DNA from: Solemya velum gill symbiont
GTDB taxonomy: Bacteria; Pseudomonadota; Gammaproteobacteria; Chromatiales; Chromatiaceae
DNA length: 64,000 nt
Direction: 5' to 3'
Assembly (NCBI RefSeq): GCF_000787395.1
Contig: NZ_JRAA01000003.1
Location: 372,001 to 436,000, forward strand
The stretch's first letter is position 1. Every line of letters starts with the position of its first letter. Of this stretch, positions 39,161-49,169 are shown piece by piece. Below the pieces are notes generated by a model that was given only the letters and a program-made list of their open reading frames with translations, was not told the origin of the DNA and ran no database searches. The position numbers and the translations under genes are program-made.

Positions 39161-39260
39161 AAAAGCATACAGAAGACATGGCTGCCCGATGAAGATTCGG
39201 CATGCTACAATACCTGACTAAATTAATAGGTAATTCCTCACCGGAGTTTTTGGCGGAATC

Positions 39261-39677
39261 ATGACTGAAGCAGCAGCAAACAAGAAAGAGGCAAGAACTG
39301 AAATCACGCAACATGTGATGAGGCTGCTCGATTTGTGGCGACTCGAAACGAGTGAAATGCAGGCGCTTCTCGCCATGCCTTCCAATGTTCGATCAAGAAG
39401 CTTTCACAAGTTCCGTGAGGGTATTGAGCCCTTTCCGGAAGATGAGAAGGTTCTGCGCCGTGCTGGCTACCTGCTCAGAATTGCCGATGCACTTCGCACA
39501 ACTTATCCTATGAATCCGCGCATGGCCGGAATGTGGATTCGCCAGCCACATCGTCGTTTTGGTCGACGCACTCCGTTGTCAATTATTCTCAATGATGGTG
39601 AGAGTGGTTTGATCGCAGTGCTGTCGGAACTCGACTGCACTTTCTCCTGGGATCTGACAGGTTCGAAGCAGGGCTGA
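39261..39677 (+). CDS. DUF2384 (MbcA/ParS/Xre antitoxin-type) protein without toxin partner
   Basis: This 138-residue protein has an N-terminal helical Xre-like region (about 12-60) and a C-terminal DUF2384 domain. The end, MAGMWIRQPHRRFGRRTPLSIILNDGESGLIAVLSEL (described by its WIRQPHRRFGRRTPL core), matches the domain in MbcA/ParS/Xre antitoxins. The cognate RES-domain toxin normally follows, but here 475 bases of non-coding DNA follow instead. It may be an orphan antitoxin or a regulator. Confidence 0.8.
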   Translation: MTEAAANKKEARTEITQHVMRLLDLWRLETSEMQALLAMPSNVRSRSFHKFREGIEPFPEDEKVLRRAGYLLRIADALRTTYPMNPRMAGMWIRQPHRRFGRRTPLSIILNDGESGLIAVLSELDCTFSWDLTGSKQG

Positions 39678-39789
39678 CAAGCGGCTGGAAGCAGTTCTAA
39701 ATTCGGGTGACTCTGTTGCTGGTAGAGGGTACATCACAACATCAGAAAGTGCTTCTATAAGCAAAGCATTTGTATATACATAAGGGCGT

Positions 39790-40000
39790 TTATCCACATA
39801 ACCCATCCTGCTACTAGAAATTAACCCCTTAGCTGACTAGGGTTCAGTGATCACGTAGAAAAACGCTTTAACTATTTGAAATAAATGTCATTTTAAATCT
39901 GTATAAAAAATGACCAATTTATTACAACCCTTTTGCCATCAGGCGATTGCGATGAGATTCCTATCTTACTCACAAAGTTATCCACAGCAATTGTGGAAAA
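39790..40000. promoter_or_regulatory. Three DnaA boxes in an AT-rich gap
   Basis: Perfect DnaA boxes TTATCCACA lie at 39790-39798 and 39978-39986 on the plus strand. A third site at 39992-40000 reads TTTTCCACA on the minus strand and fits TTWTNCACA. The last two are inverted, five bases apart. The gap 39678-40152 is AT-rich around 39880-39950 and has no open reading frame with coding character. Function is unproven; dnaA and the usual origin genes are not in the window. Confidence 0.55.
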
Positions 40001-40102
40001 CTTTGAGCCAACCTTAGGTATAACCCTGACAAAGTCACGAGGATTCAGATACAGGGAGTGATTTTGCCTCGGAACAATTAGAGGGGCGTTTTCTTTCAGT
40101 AC

Positions 40103-40111
40103 TGTTATAAT
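40103..40111 (+). promoter_or_regulatory. Extended -10 promoter for typA
   Basis: TGTTATAAT at 40103-40111 is an extended -10 element with a consensus TATAAT. No good -35 box is seen, which fits extended -10 promoters. Transcription would start about 35 bases before the GTG start. Confidence 0.6.
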
Positions 40112-40152
40112 GCGCCGCCTTGAACTTAAATCCCTCCTGTCAGGAACTCTCT

Positions 40153-41973
40153 GTGATCCAGAAATTACGAAATATCGCCATCATCGCGCACGTCGACCAT
40201 GGCAAGACAACACTCGTCGATCAGCTGCTACAACAATCCGGCACACTTGGCGAGCGCTTCGGTCCCGTCGAGCGAGTCATGGACTCTAACGATCTTGAGA
40301 AAGAGCGTGGTATCACGATTCTCTCCAAGAACACGGCGATTGTCTGGAACGACTACCGCATCAATATAGTAGATACTCCCGGCCACGCTGATTTCGGCGG
40401 TGAAGTTGAGCGTGTTCTGTCGATGGTTGACTCAGTCTTGCTGCTCGTTGATGCACAGGAAGGACCGATGCCACAAACACGCTTCGTGACCCAGAAGGCA
40501 TTCGATCATGGCCTGCGTCCGATCGTCGTGGTTAACAAAATCGACAAGCCGGGTGCACGCCCCGACTGGGTCATTGACCAGGTATTCGATCTCTTTGACC
40601 GCCTTGGCGCCACAGATGAGCAGCTCGATTTTCCGATTATCTACGCATCGGCAATCAATGGCTATGCGAGCATAGAGGACACGGATCGTGAAGGTGACAT
40701 GCAGCCGCTGTTTGAGGCTATCGTGGAACATTGTCCATCACCGGACGTCGATCCTGAAGGTCCGTTCAGAATGCAGATATCGAACCTCGACTACAACAGT
40801 TACGTTGGTGCAATCGGTGTTGGTCGTGTCACGAGTGGCAGGGTCAAGCCCAATCAGCAGGTGGTTGTTGTCAAGCCAGGTGGTGAAGAGTACAAGGCCA
40901 AGATTGGCCTGGTCTACGGTTATATCGGCCTTGAACGGAATGAAGTGGAGCAGGCTTCTGCGGGTGACATCATTGCCATTACCGGTCTTTCTGCACCGAA
41001 TGTCTCGGATACCTTGTGTGATCCTGAGACTGTTGAGGCGCTGCCTCCCTTGTCTGTTGATGAGCCAACAGTCTCCATGACCTTCCAGGTCAACACCTCG
41101 CCGTTTGCCGGCAAAGAGGGCAAGTACCTGACTTCACGCCAGCTCAAGGAGCGTCTCGAACGTGAACTGATCCACAACGTGGCACTGCGCGTCGAGGAGG
41201 GTACTGATCCGGAGAAATTCAAGGTATCCGGTCGTGGTGAACTGCACCTGTCGATTCTACTTGAGAACATGCGCCGCGAGGGTTACGAGTTGGCGGTATC
41301 ACGTCCTGAAGTTATTTTCCGCGAGATTGACGGTGATGTATGCGAACCGTACGAGCAGCTGACTGTTGACGTCGAAGAGAAGAACCAGGGTGGCATCATG
41401 GAAGCACTCGGTGAGCGCAAGGGTGATCTCAAGAACATGGTGCCAGATGGTAGTGGCCGTGTGCGTCTCGACTACATTATTCCATCACGCGGACTGATCG
41501 GTTTTCAGACCGAGTTCATGACACTCACTTCCGGTACCGGTCTTATCTACCACGTGTTTGATCACTATGGTCCGACCCAGAGGGGTGGAATTGCACCACG
41601 TCACAATGGTGCATTGATTTCCAACAGCACCGGCAAGGCGCTCGGCTATGCACTCTTCAACCTGCAAGATCGTGGCAAGCTCTTCATCAGTCATGCTGAA
41701 GAGGTTTACGAAGGCCAGGTTATCGGTTTGCATTCACGTGACAACGATCTCACTGTTAACCCGCTGAAGGCGAAGCAGTTGACCAACGTCCGTGCTGCCG
41801 GTACTGATGAAAACCTGATTCTGACGCCACCGCTCAAGTATTCACTCGAGCAGGCACTGGAAGCGATCGAGGATGATGAACTGGTCGAGATCACACCCAG
41901 CGCTGTCCGTATCCGCAAGCGTCACCTCAAGGAACATGAGCGCAAGAAGGCATCGCGCGAGCCGAAGAGTTGA
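40153..41973 (+). CDS. typA: Translational GTPase TypA/BipA
   Basis: The protein is about 606 residues from a GTG at 40153 ([20 protein letters not shown]), with AGGA eight bases upstream; an in-frame TTG at 40120 lacks a site. The GTPase domain has [20 protein letters not shown] and NKIDKPGAR, followed by EF-G-like domains and the BipA C-terminal domain. It assists 50S assembly at low temperature and under stress. Confidence 0.96.
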   Translation: MIQKLRNIAIIAHVDHGKTTLVDQLLQQSGTLGERFGPVERVMDSNDLEKERGITILSKNTAIVWNDYRINIVDTPGHADFGGEVERVLSMVDSVLLLVDAQEGPMPQTRFVTQKAFDHGLRPIVVVNKIDKPGARPDWVIDQVFDLFDRLGATDEQLDFPIIYASAINGYASIEDTDREGDMQPLFEAIVEHCPSPDVDPEGPFRMQISNLDYNSYVGAIGVGRVTSGRVKPNQQVVVVKPGGEEYKAKIGLVYGYIGLERNEVEQASAGDIIAITGLSAPNVSDTLCDPETVEALPPLSVDEPTVSMTFQVNTSPFAGKEGKYLTSRQLKERLERELIHNVALRVEEGTDPEKFKVSGRGELHLSILLENMRREGYELAVSRPEVIFREIDGDVCEPYEQLTVDVEEKNQGGIMEALGERKGDLKNMVPDGSGRVRLDYIIPSRGLIGFQTEFMTLTSGTGLIYHVFDHYGPTQRGGIAPRHNGALISNSTGKALGYALFNLQDRGKLFISHAEEVYEGQVIGLHSRDNDLTVNPLKAKQLTNVRAAGTDENLILTPPLKYSLEQALEAIEDDELVEITPSAVRIRKRHLKEHERKKASREPKS

Positions 41974-42080
41974 TCCTGAATAGTTAATTACCACAGGGTG
42001 GGTTGAGCCAAGGGCGAAACTCACCGGCAATGAATGCTAATATCATTTGTTGATGACAACTGAATAGACAGACAATTCAT

Positions 42081-42974
42081 ATGCTTTCCGGTTTGCGTGT
42101 CCTAGCAGCTTTTATATTGGCGATTGTAGTTGCCTTGCTTCTCAGCGCGCTGGTGAATGCACCTCTATATGATGCTTTCCCCGAGCTCTCGTCACGGGGG
42201 CCGCATAAGCTGATGAATACCACCGGCAAACTGTTCCTGATACCGATATTCCTGTTTTTACTCGCCTGGTATGGCCTTAACAACAAGCAGGCGCTTGGTT
42301 ATGGCCTTGAGCGCAGGCTCTTCATCGCAGAGTTGTTCAGGGGCCTGCTGATGGGGATTGGCATTCTGTCATTGCTGAGTGTTGTCCTGATTGTTCTCGA
42401 TATCCGCTATCTGAAGCCCATTGGTGACGATTTCGCAATGATCCTGCTGAAGGCGATCATCGGGGGGCTCCTCGGCGGTATTCTCATCGGTTTTATCGAG
42501 GAGACCTTCTTTCGCGGCGGCATCTACGGTGCGATGCGCAAGAATGCCGGCTTTCCTGTTGCCTTGCTGCTATCAAGCCTGCTCTATGGTTCGATGCACT
42601 TTATCAAGCCGCTGCCGCTGCCAGAGGGTGAGCCTCTGCATTGGTACAGTGGTTTCCTGATCTTGCAGGGGAGTTTTGATCAGCTCGCAGACTGGGCGAC
42701 ACTGGACTCATTTATCGGTCTCTTTGCAGTGGGTCTCTATCTTGCTATCGTGCGTGAACGCACTGGTAATCTTGCCTATGTTATTGGCCTGCATGCGGGA
42801 TTCGTTTTCGTGATCAAGGTTGTGCGCAAGATCACCAAGGTCGATTCGAGTGAACCATTGAGTGTTCTGGTTGGCAGCTATGATGGAATGGTGGGTTACC
42901 TGTCGGCGACTGGCCTCTTGATCCATGCAACCCTGACCTGGTTCTTCTGGCGCAGGAACAACAGCTCAAGGTAA
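42081..42974 (+). CDS. CPBP family intramembrane metalloprotease-like protein
   Basis: This 297-residue membrane protein has about seven hydrophobic helices. CPBP/Abi motifs are present: FIEETFFRGG (EExxxR, about 138-147), SLLYGSMHF with a histidine, and IGLHAGFVFV with another histidine. These residues form the presumed active site of Rce1-like proteases. It may process prenylated or signal proteins or have an immunity role; the substrate is unknown. Confidence 0.82.
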   Translation: MLSGLRVLAAFILAIVVALLLSALVNAPLYDAFPELSSRGPHKLMNTTGKLFLIPIFLFLLAWYGLNNKQALGYGLERRLFIAELFRGLLMGIGILSLLSVVLIVLDIRYLKPIGDDFAMILLKAIIGGLLGGILIGFIEETFFRGGIYGAMRKNAGFPVALLLSSLLYGSMHFIKPLPLPEGEPLHWYSGFLILQGSFDQLADWATLDSFIGLFAVGLYLAIVRERTGNLAYVIGLHAGFVFVIKVVRKITKVDSSEPLSVLVGSYDGMVGYLSATGLLIHATLTWFFWRRNNSSR

Positions 42975-43084
42975 TTGCTGCAGTATAACTTTCGTCATGC
43001 CATTCTTGTTTTCGATCAGGTCAGAGACGATGGGTCTGGTGTCATTCCAGGTCAATTAACTCACAACTGAGAAAACAATCGGGC

Positions 43085-43618
43085 ATGCGTACTTTACTCC
43101 TTTCAATATTCATATCCTTTTCAACATGCGCATATGCATTAGATGAAGATGACAAGAATCGTAGTTTATTGCAGTGGTACCAAGGAGAATGGCAACAGGT
43201 TAATGCGGCTGGAGAGTCGTTCTATGGGGGATGTGTTGGTAGAAGAGAAATTGCTAACATTCATGCCTTTCCAAACCTTAAGTACAACTCAACGTATAAT
43301 GGTGTTTTACTCATAAAGGCGAGTGAAGCAAAACCCGATCATCTCTTTTTTTCATCAGCATTGCCCTATATCAATGCGCATTATGATACAAGCGGCATTC
43401 AGCTTCTGGTACCGGTGAAAACAAAATCAAATGCAGTGAAAGTCCCTCTGTCTATAGAGGAGAGTGGCAATTATATGAGAATTCATTTGGCCAGTGAGAT
43501 TCCAGGCATGCCATACAAACGTTATATCGACTTTGAAAATAACCAGCTCAAATTTGTAGCATACGGATCACCCGGGACTGAGAATGAGCGGCCATATTAT
43601 TTTTCCCGTTGCCCGTAG
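43085..43618 (+). CDS. Secreted hypothetical protein, AT-rich
   Basis: I do not recognise this 177-residue protein. A signal peptide is clear (MRTLLLSIFISFSTCAYA, cleavage near residue 18). The mature part looks beta-rich, with cysteines at GGCVG and the C-terminal SRCP that could pair. Its AT-rich codon use, no clear ribosome binding site and the lack of linked genes suggest recent acquisition. Confidence 0.7.
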   Translation: MRTLLLSIFISFSTCAYALDEDDKNRSLLQWYQGEWQQVNAAGESFYGGCVGRREIANIHAFPNLKYNSTYNGVLLIKASEAKPDHLFFSSALPYINAHYDTSGIQLLVPVKTKSNAVKVPLSIEESGNYMRIHLASEIPGMPYKRYIDFENNQLKFVAYGSPGTENERPYYFSRCP

Positions 43619-43664
43619 ATTGATGGGGTCTGATCACATGGCTTTCGTCATGGTGCATCCTCTT

Positions 43665-44501
43665 CTACATATCGCGAATCCACTCACTCCATGAGCCGAC
43701 ATAGAGCTTTGATCCATGCATGCCTGCTATCTCCATCGCCAGCATGTTGTGGATCGATGTAACTCCAGAGCCACACATGTGTACGACACTTTCGGCAGCA
43801 CTATCTCCAAACAGCCTGTTGTATTGCTCTCTGAGTGCATCGGCAGGCAGAAAGCAGCCGGCTTCATCGAGATTGTTCTGGAAAGGGTGGTTAATGGCAC
43901 CTGGAACATGCCCGGCAATCCTGTCGATCGGCTCCGTGATTCCGTCGAAGCGTTCAGCAGTACGGGCATCAACAAGCGTGATTGCGTGCTTCTCAAGGCC
44001 CTCGGCGACTGACTGCTTGTCGAGCCATTGAAGGTTGTCAGTTGTCGCCTTGAAGTGGCCGGGTTCTGTTTGCGGTGCCGTGTTTTCGAGCGGTCGCTGT
44101 TCAGCAATCCACTTCTGCCAGCCTCCGTTGAGAACGGCGACTTTTGTATGGCCCAGCCAGCGTAGCATCCACCACAGGCGTACAGCGAAAGCGCCCGACA
44201 TATCATCATAGACAACAACCTGTGAATCATTACTGATTCCCCAGGCCTCAAGTCGATTGACCAGTTCTTCCACATCGGGCAGCGGATGCCGACCGGTTAC
44301 GGATGTCACTTCCGAGGCGAGGTCCCGGTCGAGGTGAGCATAGCTTGCATTCGGCAGGTGGGACTGCATCCAGGACTGCTCGCCGGTGTCAGTGTTTGCC
44401 AGGTCAAAACGGCAATCGATCACAACCGGTTGCTGATCAGCCGCTGACTCTTTCTGCAGTCTGGCCAGTTCATGGGTCTCTATCAGGTTGCTGTAACTCA
44501 T
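43665..44501 (-). CDS. sseA: 3-mercaptopyruvate sulfurtransferase
   Basis: This 278-residue protein has two rhodanese domains (about 1-135 and 150-278). The catalytic Cys243 is in the loop CGSGVTS, the sequence of mercaptopyruvate sulfurtransferases rather than thiosulfate rhodaneses (CRxGxR). It transfers sulfur from 3-mercaptopyruvate to thiols or cyanide. No signal peptide is seen. Confidence 0.9.
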   Translation of the reverse strand: MSYSNLIETHELARLQKESAADQQPVVIDCRFDLANTDTGEQSWMQSHLPNASYAHLDRDLASEVTSVTGRHPLPDVEELVNRLEAWGISNDSQVVVYDDMSGAFAVRLWWMLRWLGHTKVAVLNGGWQKWIAEQRPLENTAPQTEPGHFKATTDNLQWLDKQSVAEGLEKHAITLVDARTAERFDGITEPIDRIAGHVPGAINHPFQNNLDEAGCFLPADALREQYNRLFGDSAAESVVHMCGSGVTSIHNMLAMEIAGMHGSKLYVGSWSEWIRDM

Positions 44502-44611
44502 AGGGTTAGCATGCTCTTATATACGTCTTGATTGATATTTATCAATTTTAATCTGTGTGCCGCCATTGATAATTCCTGATTATTACCTGTTTAATCTGGA
44601 TGTGAAAGCGT

Positions 44612-45001
44612 ATGAGTCTACCAATGGAAATAGGCAGCATGCTTGGTGTACTGGTTCTGGCGCTGCTGGTGCTCGCCGTGGCGCTGGTAATGCCCTACGC
44701 AATTGCCCGCAACCTGGTTACAGGTCACACTTATCGCAATCAGCTGGATAAAGGTCTGGATAGCTTGCGCATCTCCAATATGCTTGGTTTTCTCGGTATC
44801 AACAGGTCGGAATACCTGCACACGCAACATGGAGTTGATATTCAAACTCACATGGAAAAATGTGATGCCTGCGAAGACAAGGAGTTGTGTGACGATGTGC
44901 TGTCAGAGGAGCGTCAGGAGGAGACGGATCTCGGCTTCTGCGCCAACATTGATGACCTGAAGCGAATCGAAGAGGAGCAGAAAGGTAGCGCGGCAAATTA
45001 A
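44612..45001 (+). CDS. Membrane-anchored cysteine-rich small protein (DUF6455-like)
   Basis: This 129-residue protein has one strong N-terminal membrane helix (about 9-30). Its soluble C-terminal domain contains four cysteines in the pattern CDACEDKELCDD and later GFCANIDDL. The cysteine spacing resembles DUF6455, a domain of unknown function that may bind metal or a cluster. Nothing around it indicates a role. Confidence 0.6.
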   Translation: MSLPMEIGSMLGVLVLALLVLAVALVMPYAIARNLVTGHTYRNQLDKGLDSLRISNMLGFLGINRSEYLHTQHGVDIQTHMEKCDACEDKELCDDVLSEERQEETDLGFCANIDDLKRIEEEQKGSAAN

Positions 45002-45069
45002 GCTGCGTATGAATATCCCACACTCCAGCAGCAACACATCTCAGTAGCTTTTGGTGCAATTGCCTTCCA

Positions 45070-45507
45070 TCAGAAGAATAGCGTCATCATCACGGCTTCC
45101 GCCAGCAACACTACGATTGCGGCTTTTGCCACGAGTTTCATCAACTCCTCGAATCGTGCCTGTCGTTGCTTGTATCGGGCTATACTTGCATCAATGCTTT
45201 GCATGGTCTCATCGTCCAGATCCGGATCGATCCATGTTTCACTCTGTTTCAGCTGCCGACTTTTGACAGCGGCGATGGCATCTGCAACTTTCACCCTGTA
45301 GCGGTGATTGTCCAGGTCAACAAGTTGATGTCGCAGCGCTTCGTGAATATGCATCATGGCTGCATCGATATCATTAAAACGGGCCAGGTAGCAGATGTGC
45401 CCGCCAGCCTCGCCATCCGGCAACTTTGGCGCATAGAGTTGCTTGCCAAAGCGGATGATGCCCTGGTGCTGAGGGTGGGTTTCAACTGACAAATAACCTG
45501 GGTGCAT
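45070..45507 (-). CDS. Hypothetical protein with C-terminal membrane tail
   Basis: This 145-residue protein starts at an ATG at 45507 with AGGA just upstream; a longer in-frame start at 45549 is less likely. I do not recognise the family. Residues 1-45 are beta-like, 45-120 are strongly helical and acidic-basic (ARFNDIDAAMMHIHEALRHQ), and the last 20 are hydrophobic (VVLLAEAVMMTLFF), which suggests a tail-anchored protein. Confidence 0.6.
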   Translation of the reverse strand: MHPGYLSVETHPQHQGIIRFGKQLYAPKLPDGEAGGHICYLARFNDIDAAMMHIHEALRHQLVDLDNHRYRVKVADAIAAVKSRQLKQSETWIDPDLDDETMQSIDASIARYKQRQARFEELMKLVAKAAIVVLLAEAVMMTLFF

Positions 45508-45766
45508 TATTCCTGATAATCCCTGAAGTACTGCTATGCACAAAATCATACTCCAACATTTTGCAGCTGTCGTCGAACTTTATCAGCAGTTACTTATCTT
45601 CAGTCAGGGGCTTTCTTTTGCATGATGAATCGTGGCAGACTAGCCGTCTACCTAGGTGATTTGAAGTTTTTGGTAGAACAATAAATATGACAAAAACTGA
45701 GTTGCTGGCTGGAATGCTGTTACTGACGGTTTCATTTCGTCAGCACCTTAAATGGAGATAAAAGGA

Positions 45767-46792
45767 ATGATGAAGAAAAACTATTTAGCTGTTGCAGCAA
45801 TTGCATCAGCCGTTCTCATATCATCAAATGCAAATGCTGGCACCACTTTTGATGCAGTCAAGAAAAAGGGCTTTGTCCAGTGTGGTGTAACCACTGGTCT
45901 GACAGGCTTCTCTGCTCCTGATGACAAGGGTAACTGGACCGGCATTGACGTAGACGGCTGCCGCGCGGTTGCAGCTGCAGTATTCGGTGATGCTAAAGCA
46001 GTTAAATTCACTCCCCTTACTGCCAAGGAGCGTTTCACTGCGCTGCAGTCTGGCGAAATCGATATGCTGTCGCGCAATACCACCTGGACACTGACACGTG
46101 ACTCTTCGCTTGGTATCAGCTTTGCCGGTGTTAACTATTATGATGGACAGGGCTTCCTCGTGAACAAGGATCTTGGCGTCAAGAGTGCGACTGAACTTGA
46201 TGGTGCTGCCGTCTGTATCCAGGCTGGTACCACCACAGAGCTGAACCTGGCCGACTACTTCCGTGCCAAGGGCATGAGCTACACCCCGGTGACTTACGAC
46301 AAGTCGGAAGAGACTGTAAAGGCGTTCGAAGCCGGTCGTTGTGATGTACTGACATCTGACCAGTCTCAACTCTACGCGCTGCGTCTCAAGCTGAAAAGCC
46401 CCGAAGCTGCAGGTGTATTGCCAGAAGTGATCTCAAAAGAGCCTCTCGGTCCTGTCGTGCGCCAGGGTGACGATGCCTGGTTCAAGGTTGTTCGCTGGTC
46501 ACTCATTGCCCAGGTCAATGCTGAAGAGCTCGGTGTGACATCTGCCAATATCGATGATATGAAGAAGAACAGTACTGATCCTAACGTCAAGCGTCTCATC
46601 GGCCTGGACGGTATCAAGGGTGAAGGCCTCAACCTCGATGATGCATGGGCTTATAACATCGTCAAGCAGGTAGGTAACTACGGCGAGATGTTCGAGCGTA
46701 ATGTCGGCATGGACAGTCCGCTGAAAATCGCACGTGGTCTCAACGATTTGTGGACCAGGGGTGGTCTGCAGTACGGTACGCCGATTCGTTAA
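45767..46792 (+). CDS. aapJ: General L-amino acid ABC transporter, substrate-binding protein
   Basis: The protein is 341 residues, the usual length of AapJ, with a signal peptide (MMKKNYLAVAAIASAVLISSNANA). The bacterial type 3 solute-binding fold shows GVTTGLTGFSAPDDKGNWTGID near the mature N-terminus and LTSDQSQLYALR near residue 210. It delivers L-amino acids to the AapQ-AapM permease. A GC-rich hairpin follows the gene, which is typical where a binding protein must be made in excess. Confidence 0.93.
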   Translation: MMKKNYLAVAAIASAVLISSNANAGTTFDAVKKKGFVQCGVTTGLTGFSAPDDKGNWTGIDVDGCRAVAAAVFGDAKAVKFTPLTAKERFTALQSGEIDMLSRNTTWTLTRDSSLGISFAGVNYYDGQGFLVNKDLGVKSATELDGAAVCIQAGTTTELNLADYFRAKGMSYTPVTYDKSEETVKAFEAGRCDVLTSDQSQLYALRLKLKSPEAAGVLPEVISKEPLGPVVRQGDDAWFKVVRWSLIAQVNAEELGVTSANIDDMKKNSTDPNVKRLIGLDGIKGEGLNLDDAWAYNIVKQVGNYGEMFERNVGMDSPLKIARGLNDLWTRGGLQYGTPIR

Positions 46793-46811
46793 TCGCGTGT
46801 TCTGAAACAGG

Positions 46812-46836
46812 TGTGGGGGCAGTCGCCCCCACATTT
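46812..46836 (+). terminator. Intercistronic hairpin between aapJ and aapQ
   Basis: A 9-bp perfect stem TGTGGGGGC / GCCCCCACA with an AGTC loop is followed by TTTG. It is probably an attenuator or mRNA-stability hairpin that raises aapJ relative to the permease genes. Confidence 0.65.
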
Positions 46837-46868
46837 GTAATGATTTTAGTACAAGCGGGTAAATAGTT

Positions 46869-48053
46869 ATGGCATCTGAACAGCCCTCTGTTCCTGCCAA
46901 GGCCAAGTTGTGGAATCGTCCCGGTTTCCGTGCACTTGTATTCCAGGTATTACTGGTTGCGGTGCTGCTGTACTTCGGACTGACGATTCTGGGTAACACG
47001 CTGCATAACCTCGAACAGCGCGGTATCAGCACAGGTTTTGGTTTTCTTAATAACGAAGCCGGTTTCGGTATCGTTATGTCGCTCATCGAATTCAACGAGA
47101 GTCATACCTTTGGCCGTACCTTTCTCGTCGGCTTGCTTAACACGGTGCTGGTCTCATTTCTCGGTATTATTCTTGCCACGATTCTTGGCTTCCTGATTGG
47201 TGTAGCCCGTCTCTCGAGAAACTGGATCGTCAGCAGGTTAGCTGCTGTTTACATCGAGACTTTTCGAAATATTCCACTACTGCTGCAGATTCTCTTCTGG
47301 TATTTCGCAGTACTGGCACAGCTCCCGCGTCCCAAGCAGAGTATTGGTATCGGTGAAACAGTGTTTCTCAACAATCGTGGTCTCTACATGGGCGCACCAG
47401 TTCCCGAGGCTGGCTTCTCGATGACGATTGCCGCATTTTTTATCGGTATCATCGCGACATTTTTCATTGCCCGCTGGGCACATAAGCGTCAGGATGCTAC
47501 AGGTAAACAGTTCCATACCGTGTGGGCAGGCATTGGCCTGATTATCGGTCTGCCTGCAGTTGTATTCCTCTTCTCCGGTACGCCACTGGCATGGGACCTT
47601 CCCGTTCTCAAGGGTTTTAATTTCAAGGGAGGCATGGTGATTATCCCGGAGCTGGCAGCACTGCTGCTGGCGCTGAGTATCTATACGGCTTCCTTTATTG
47701 CCGAGATCGTGCGCTCGGGTATTCTCTCGGTCAGTCATGGCCAGACGGAAGCAGCGCATGCACTGGGTCTGCGTAATGCTCCGACACTTCGCCTGATAAT
47801 TATTCCCCAGGCGATGCGCGTGATCATCCCGCAGCTTACCAGCCAGTACCTCAACCTGACGAAGAACTCGTCACTCGCGACGGCGGTTGGCTATCCCGAT
47901 CTTGTTGCAGTATTCGCAGGCACGACACTGAACCAGACAGGACAGGCTGTTGAGGTGATCGCCATGACAATGGCTGTTTACCTGACACTGAGCCTGCTGA
48001 TCTCCTTCTATATGAACTGGTACAACAAGCGCAAGCAGTTGGTGGAGAGATAA
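46869..48053 (+). CDS. aapQ: General L-amino acid ABC transporter, permease AapQ
   Basis: This 394-residue membrane protein has about eight helices and the HisM-type permease EAA loop EAAHALGLRNAPTLRLIIIPQ (key residues E, A, G at about 298-308). The long periplasmic loop between helices is characteristic of AapQ. It ends one base before aapM. With AapM it forms the heterodimeric channel. Confidence 0.93.
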   Translation: MASEQPSVPAKAKLWNRPGFRALVFQVLLVAVLLYFGLTILGNTLHNLEQRGISTGFGFLNNEAGFGIVMSLIEFNESHTFGRTFLVGLLNTVLVSFLGIILATILGFLIGVARLSRNWIVSRLAAVYIETFRNIPLLLQILFWYFAVLAQLPRPKQSIGIGETVFLNNRGLYMGAPVPEAGFSMTIAAFFIGIIATFFIARWAHKRQDATGKQFHTVWAGIGLIIGLPAVVFLFSGTPLAWDLPVLKGFNFKGGMVIIPELAALLLALSIYTASFIAEIVRSGILSVSHGQTEAAHALGLRNAPTLRLIIIPQAMRVIIPQLTSQYLNLTKNSSLATAVGYPDLVAVFAGTTLNQTGQAVEVIAMTMAVYLTLSLLISFYMNWYNKRKQLVER

Positions 48054-48054
48054 T

Positions 48055-49155
48055 ATGTCGAAATTTGTACCACAGCCTGATCTGCCTGCACCGATTACCA
48101 ATGTCGGTGTCATAGGCTGGCTCAGAAACAACCTGTTTCCATCCCCGCTTGATACTGCCATGACATTGGCGGCACTCTATTTTCTTTATCTCTATGTTCC
48201 GCCATTGTTCGACTGGGCAATATTCAGTGCCGACTGGTTCGGTGACTCGCGTGATGCCTGTACCAGTGGCGGCGCTTGCTGGGTTTTTGTCAGTGTGCGC
48301 TTCAAACAGTTCATGGTGGGGCTCTACCCGGATGCCGAGGTCTGGCGTGTTTCGACTGCGGCTGTTCTCTTTGTTGCCCTGATGATCCCGATGTTTATCA
48401 AGGGCTTCAAGCACAAGGCCTGGTTGGGTGCTTTCATCCTGTTCGGTTTTCCCTTCATCGCATTCATCCTCTTTTCCGGCGGCTCGTTTGGACTGGAACT
48501 GGTTGAGACGAATATGTGGGGCGGACTCTTTCTGACCCTGGTGCTCTCGTTTGTCGGTATCGTTGCAGCCTTGCCGCTGGGAATTCTGCTGGCGCTCGGG
48601 CGGCGTTCCAGTATGCCTATCGTCAAATCGGTATGCGTGGTTTTTATCGAGTTCTGGCGTGGTGTTCCACTGATTACCGTGCTTTTCATGTCCTCGGTGA
48701 TGCTGCCGCTGTTTCTACCCGAGGGAATGAACTTTGACAAGCTGCTACGTGCCATGATCGGTATCGTGCTGTTCCAGTCAGCCTACATGGCCGAGGTAGT
48801 ACGAAGTGGCCTGCAGGCCATTCCAAAGGGGCAGTACGAGGCGGCCAAGGCGCTTGGTCTGAGTTACTGGCAGAGTATGGGGCTGATTATTCTTCCGCAG
48901 GCGCTGAAGCTGGTTATACCCGGTATCGTTAACACCTTCATTGCACTGTTCAAGGATACCACCCTGGTATTGATTATCGGCCTGTTCGATCTTCTCTCCA
49001 TGATCCAGAGTGCGTCGCAGGACGCCAAGTGGCTCGGGTTCGAGATCGAGGGCTATGTATTTGCCGCACTGATTTTCTGGGTTTTCTGTTTCGGTATGTC
49101 ACGTTACAGCATGTCACTAGAGCGCAAGCTGGAAACCTCTCATGCGAGAAACTGA
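48055..49155 (+). CDS. aapM: General L-amino acid ABC transporter, permease AapM
   Basis: This 366-residue permease has about eight membrane helices and an EAA loop with [19 protein letters not shown] and ILPQALK near residue 280. It is the second half of the AapQ-AapM channel. The ATG follows GGAGAGATAAT of aapQ's end, indicating tight coupling. Confidence 0.93.
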   Translation: MSKFVPQPDLPAPITNVGVIGWLRNNLFPSPLDTAMTLAALYFLYLYVPPLFDWAIFSADWFGDSRDACTSGGACWVFVSVRFKQFMVGLYPDAEVWRVSTAAVLFVALMIPMFIKGFKHKAWLGAFILFGFPFIAFILFSGGSFGLELVETNMWGGLFLTLVLSFVGIVAALPLGILLALGRRSSMPIVKSVCVVFIEFWRGVPLITVLFMSSVMLPLFLPEGMNFDKLLRAMIGIVLFQSAYMAEVVRSGLQAIPKGQYEAAKALGLSYWQSMGLIILPQALKLVIPGIVNTFIALFKDTTLVLIIGLFDLLSMIQSASQDAKWLGFEIEGYVFAALIFWVFCFGMSRYSMSLERKLETSHARN

Positions 49156-49169
49156 TAAGGATTAAGAGT

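Noticed and set aside
39579-39806. A 75-residue minus-strand frame at the DUF2384 gene end
   Set aside because: It is mostly opposite the coding sequence and has no ribosome site or recognised family.
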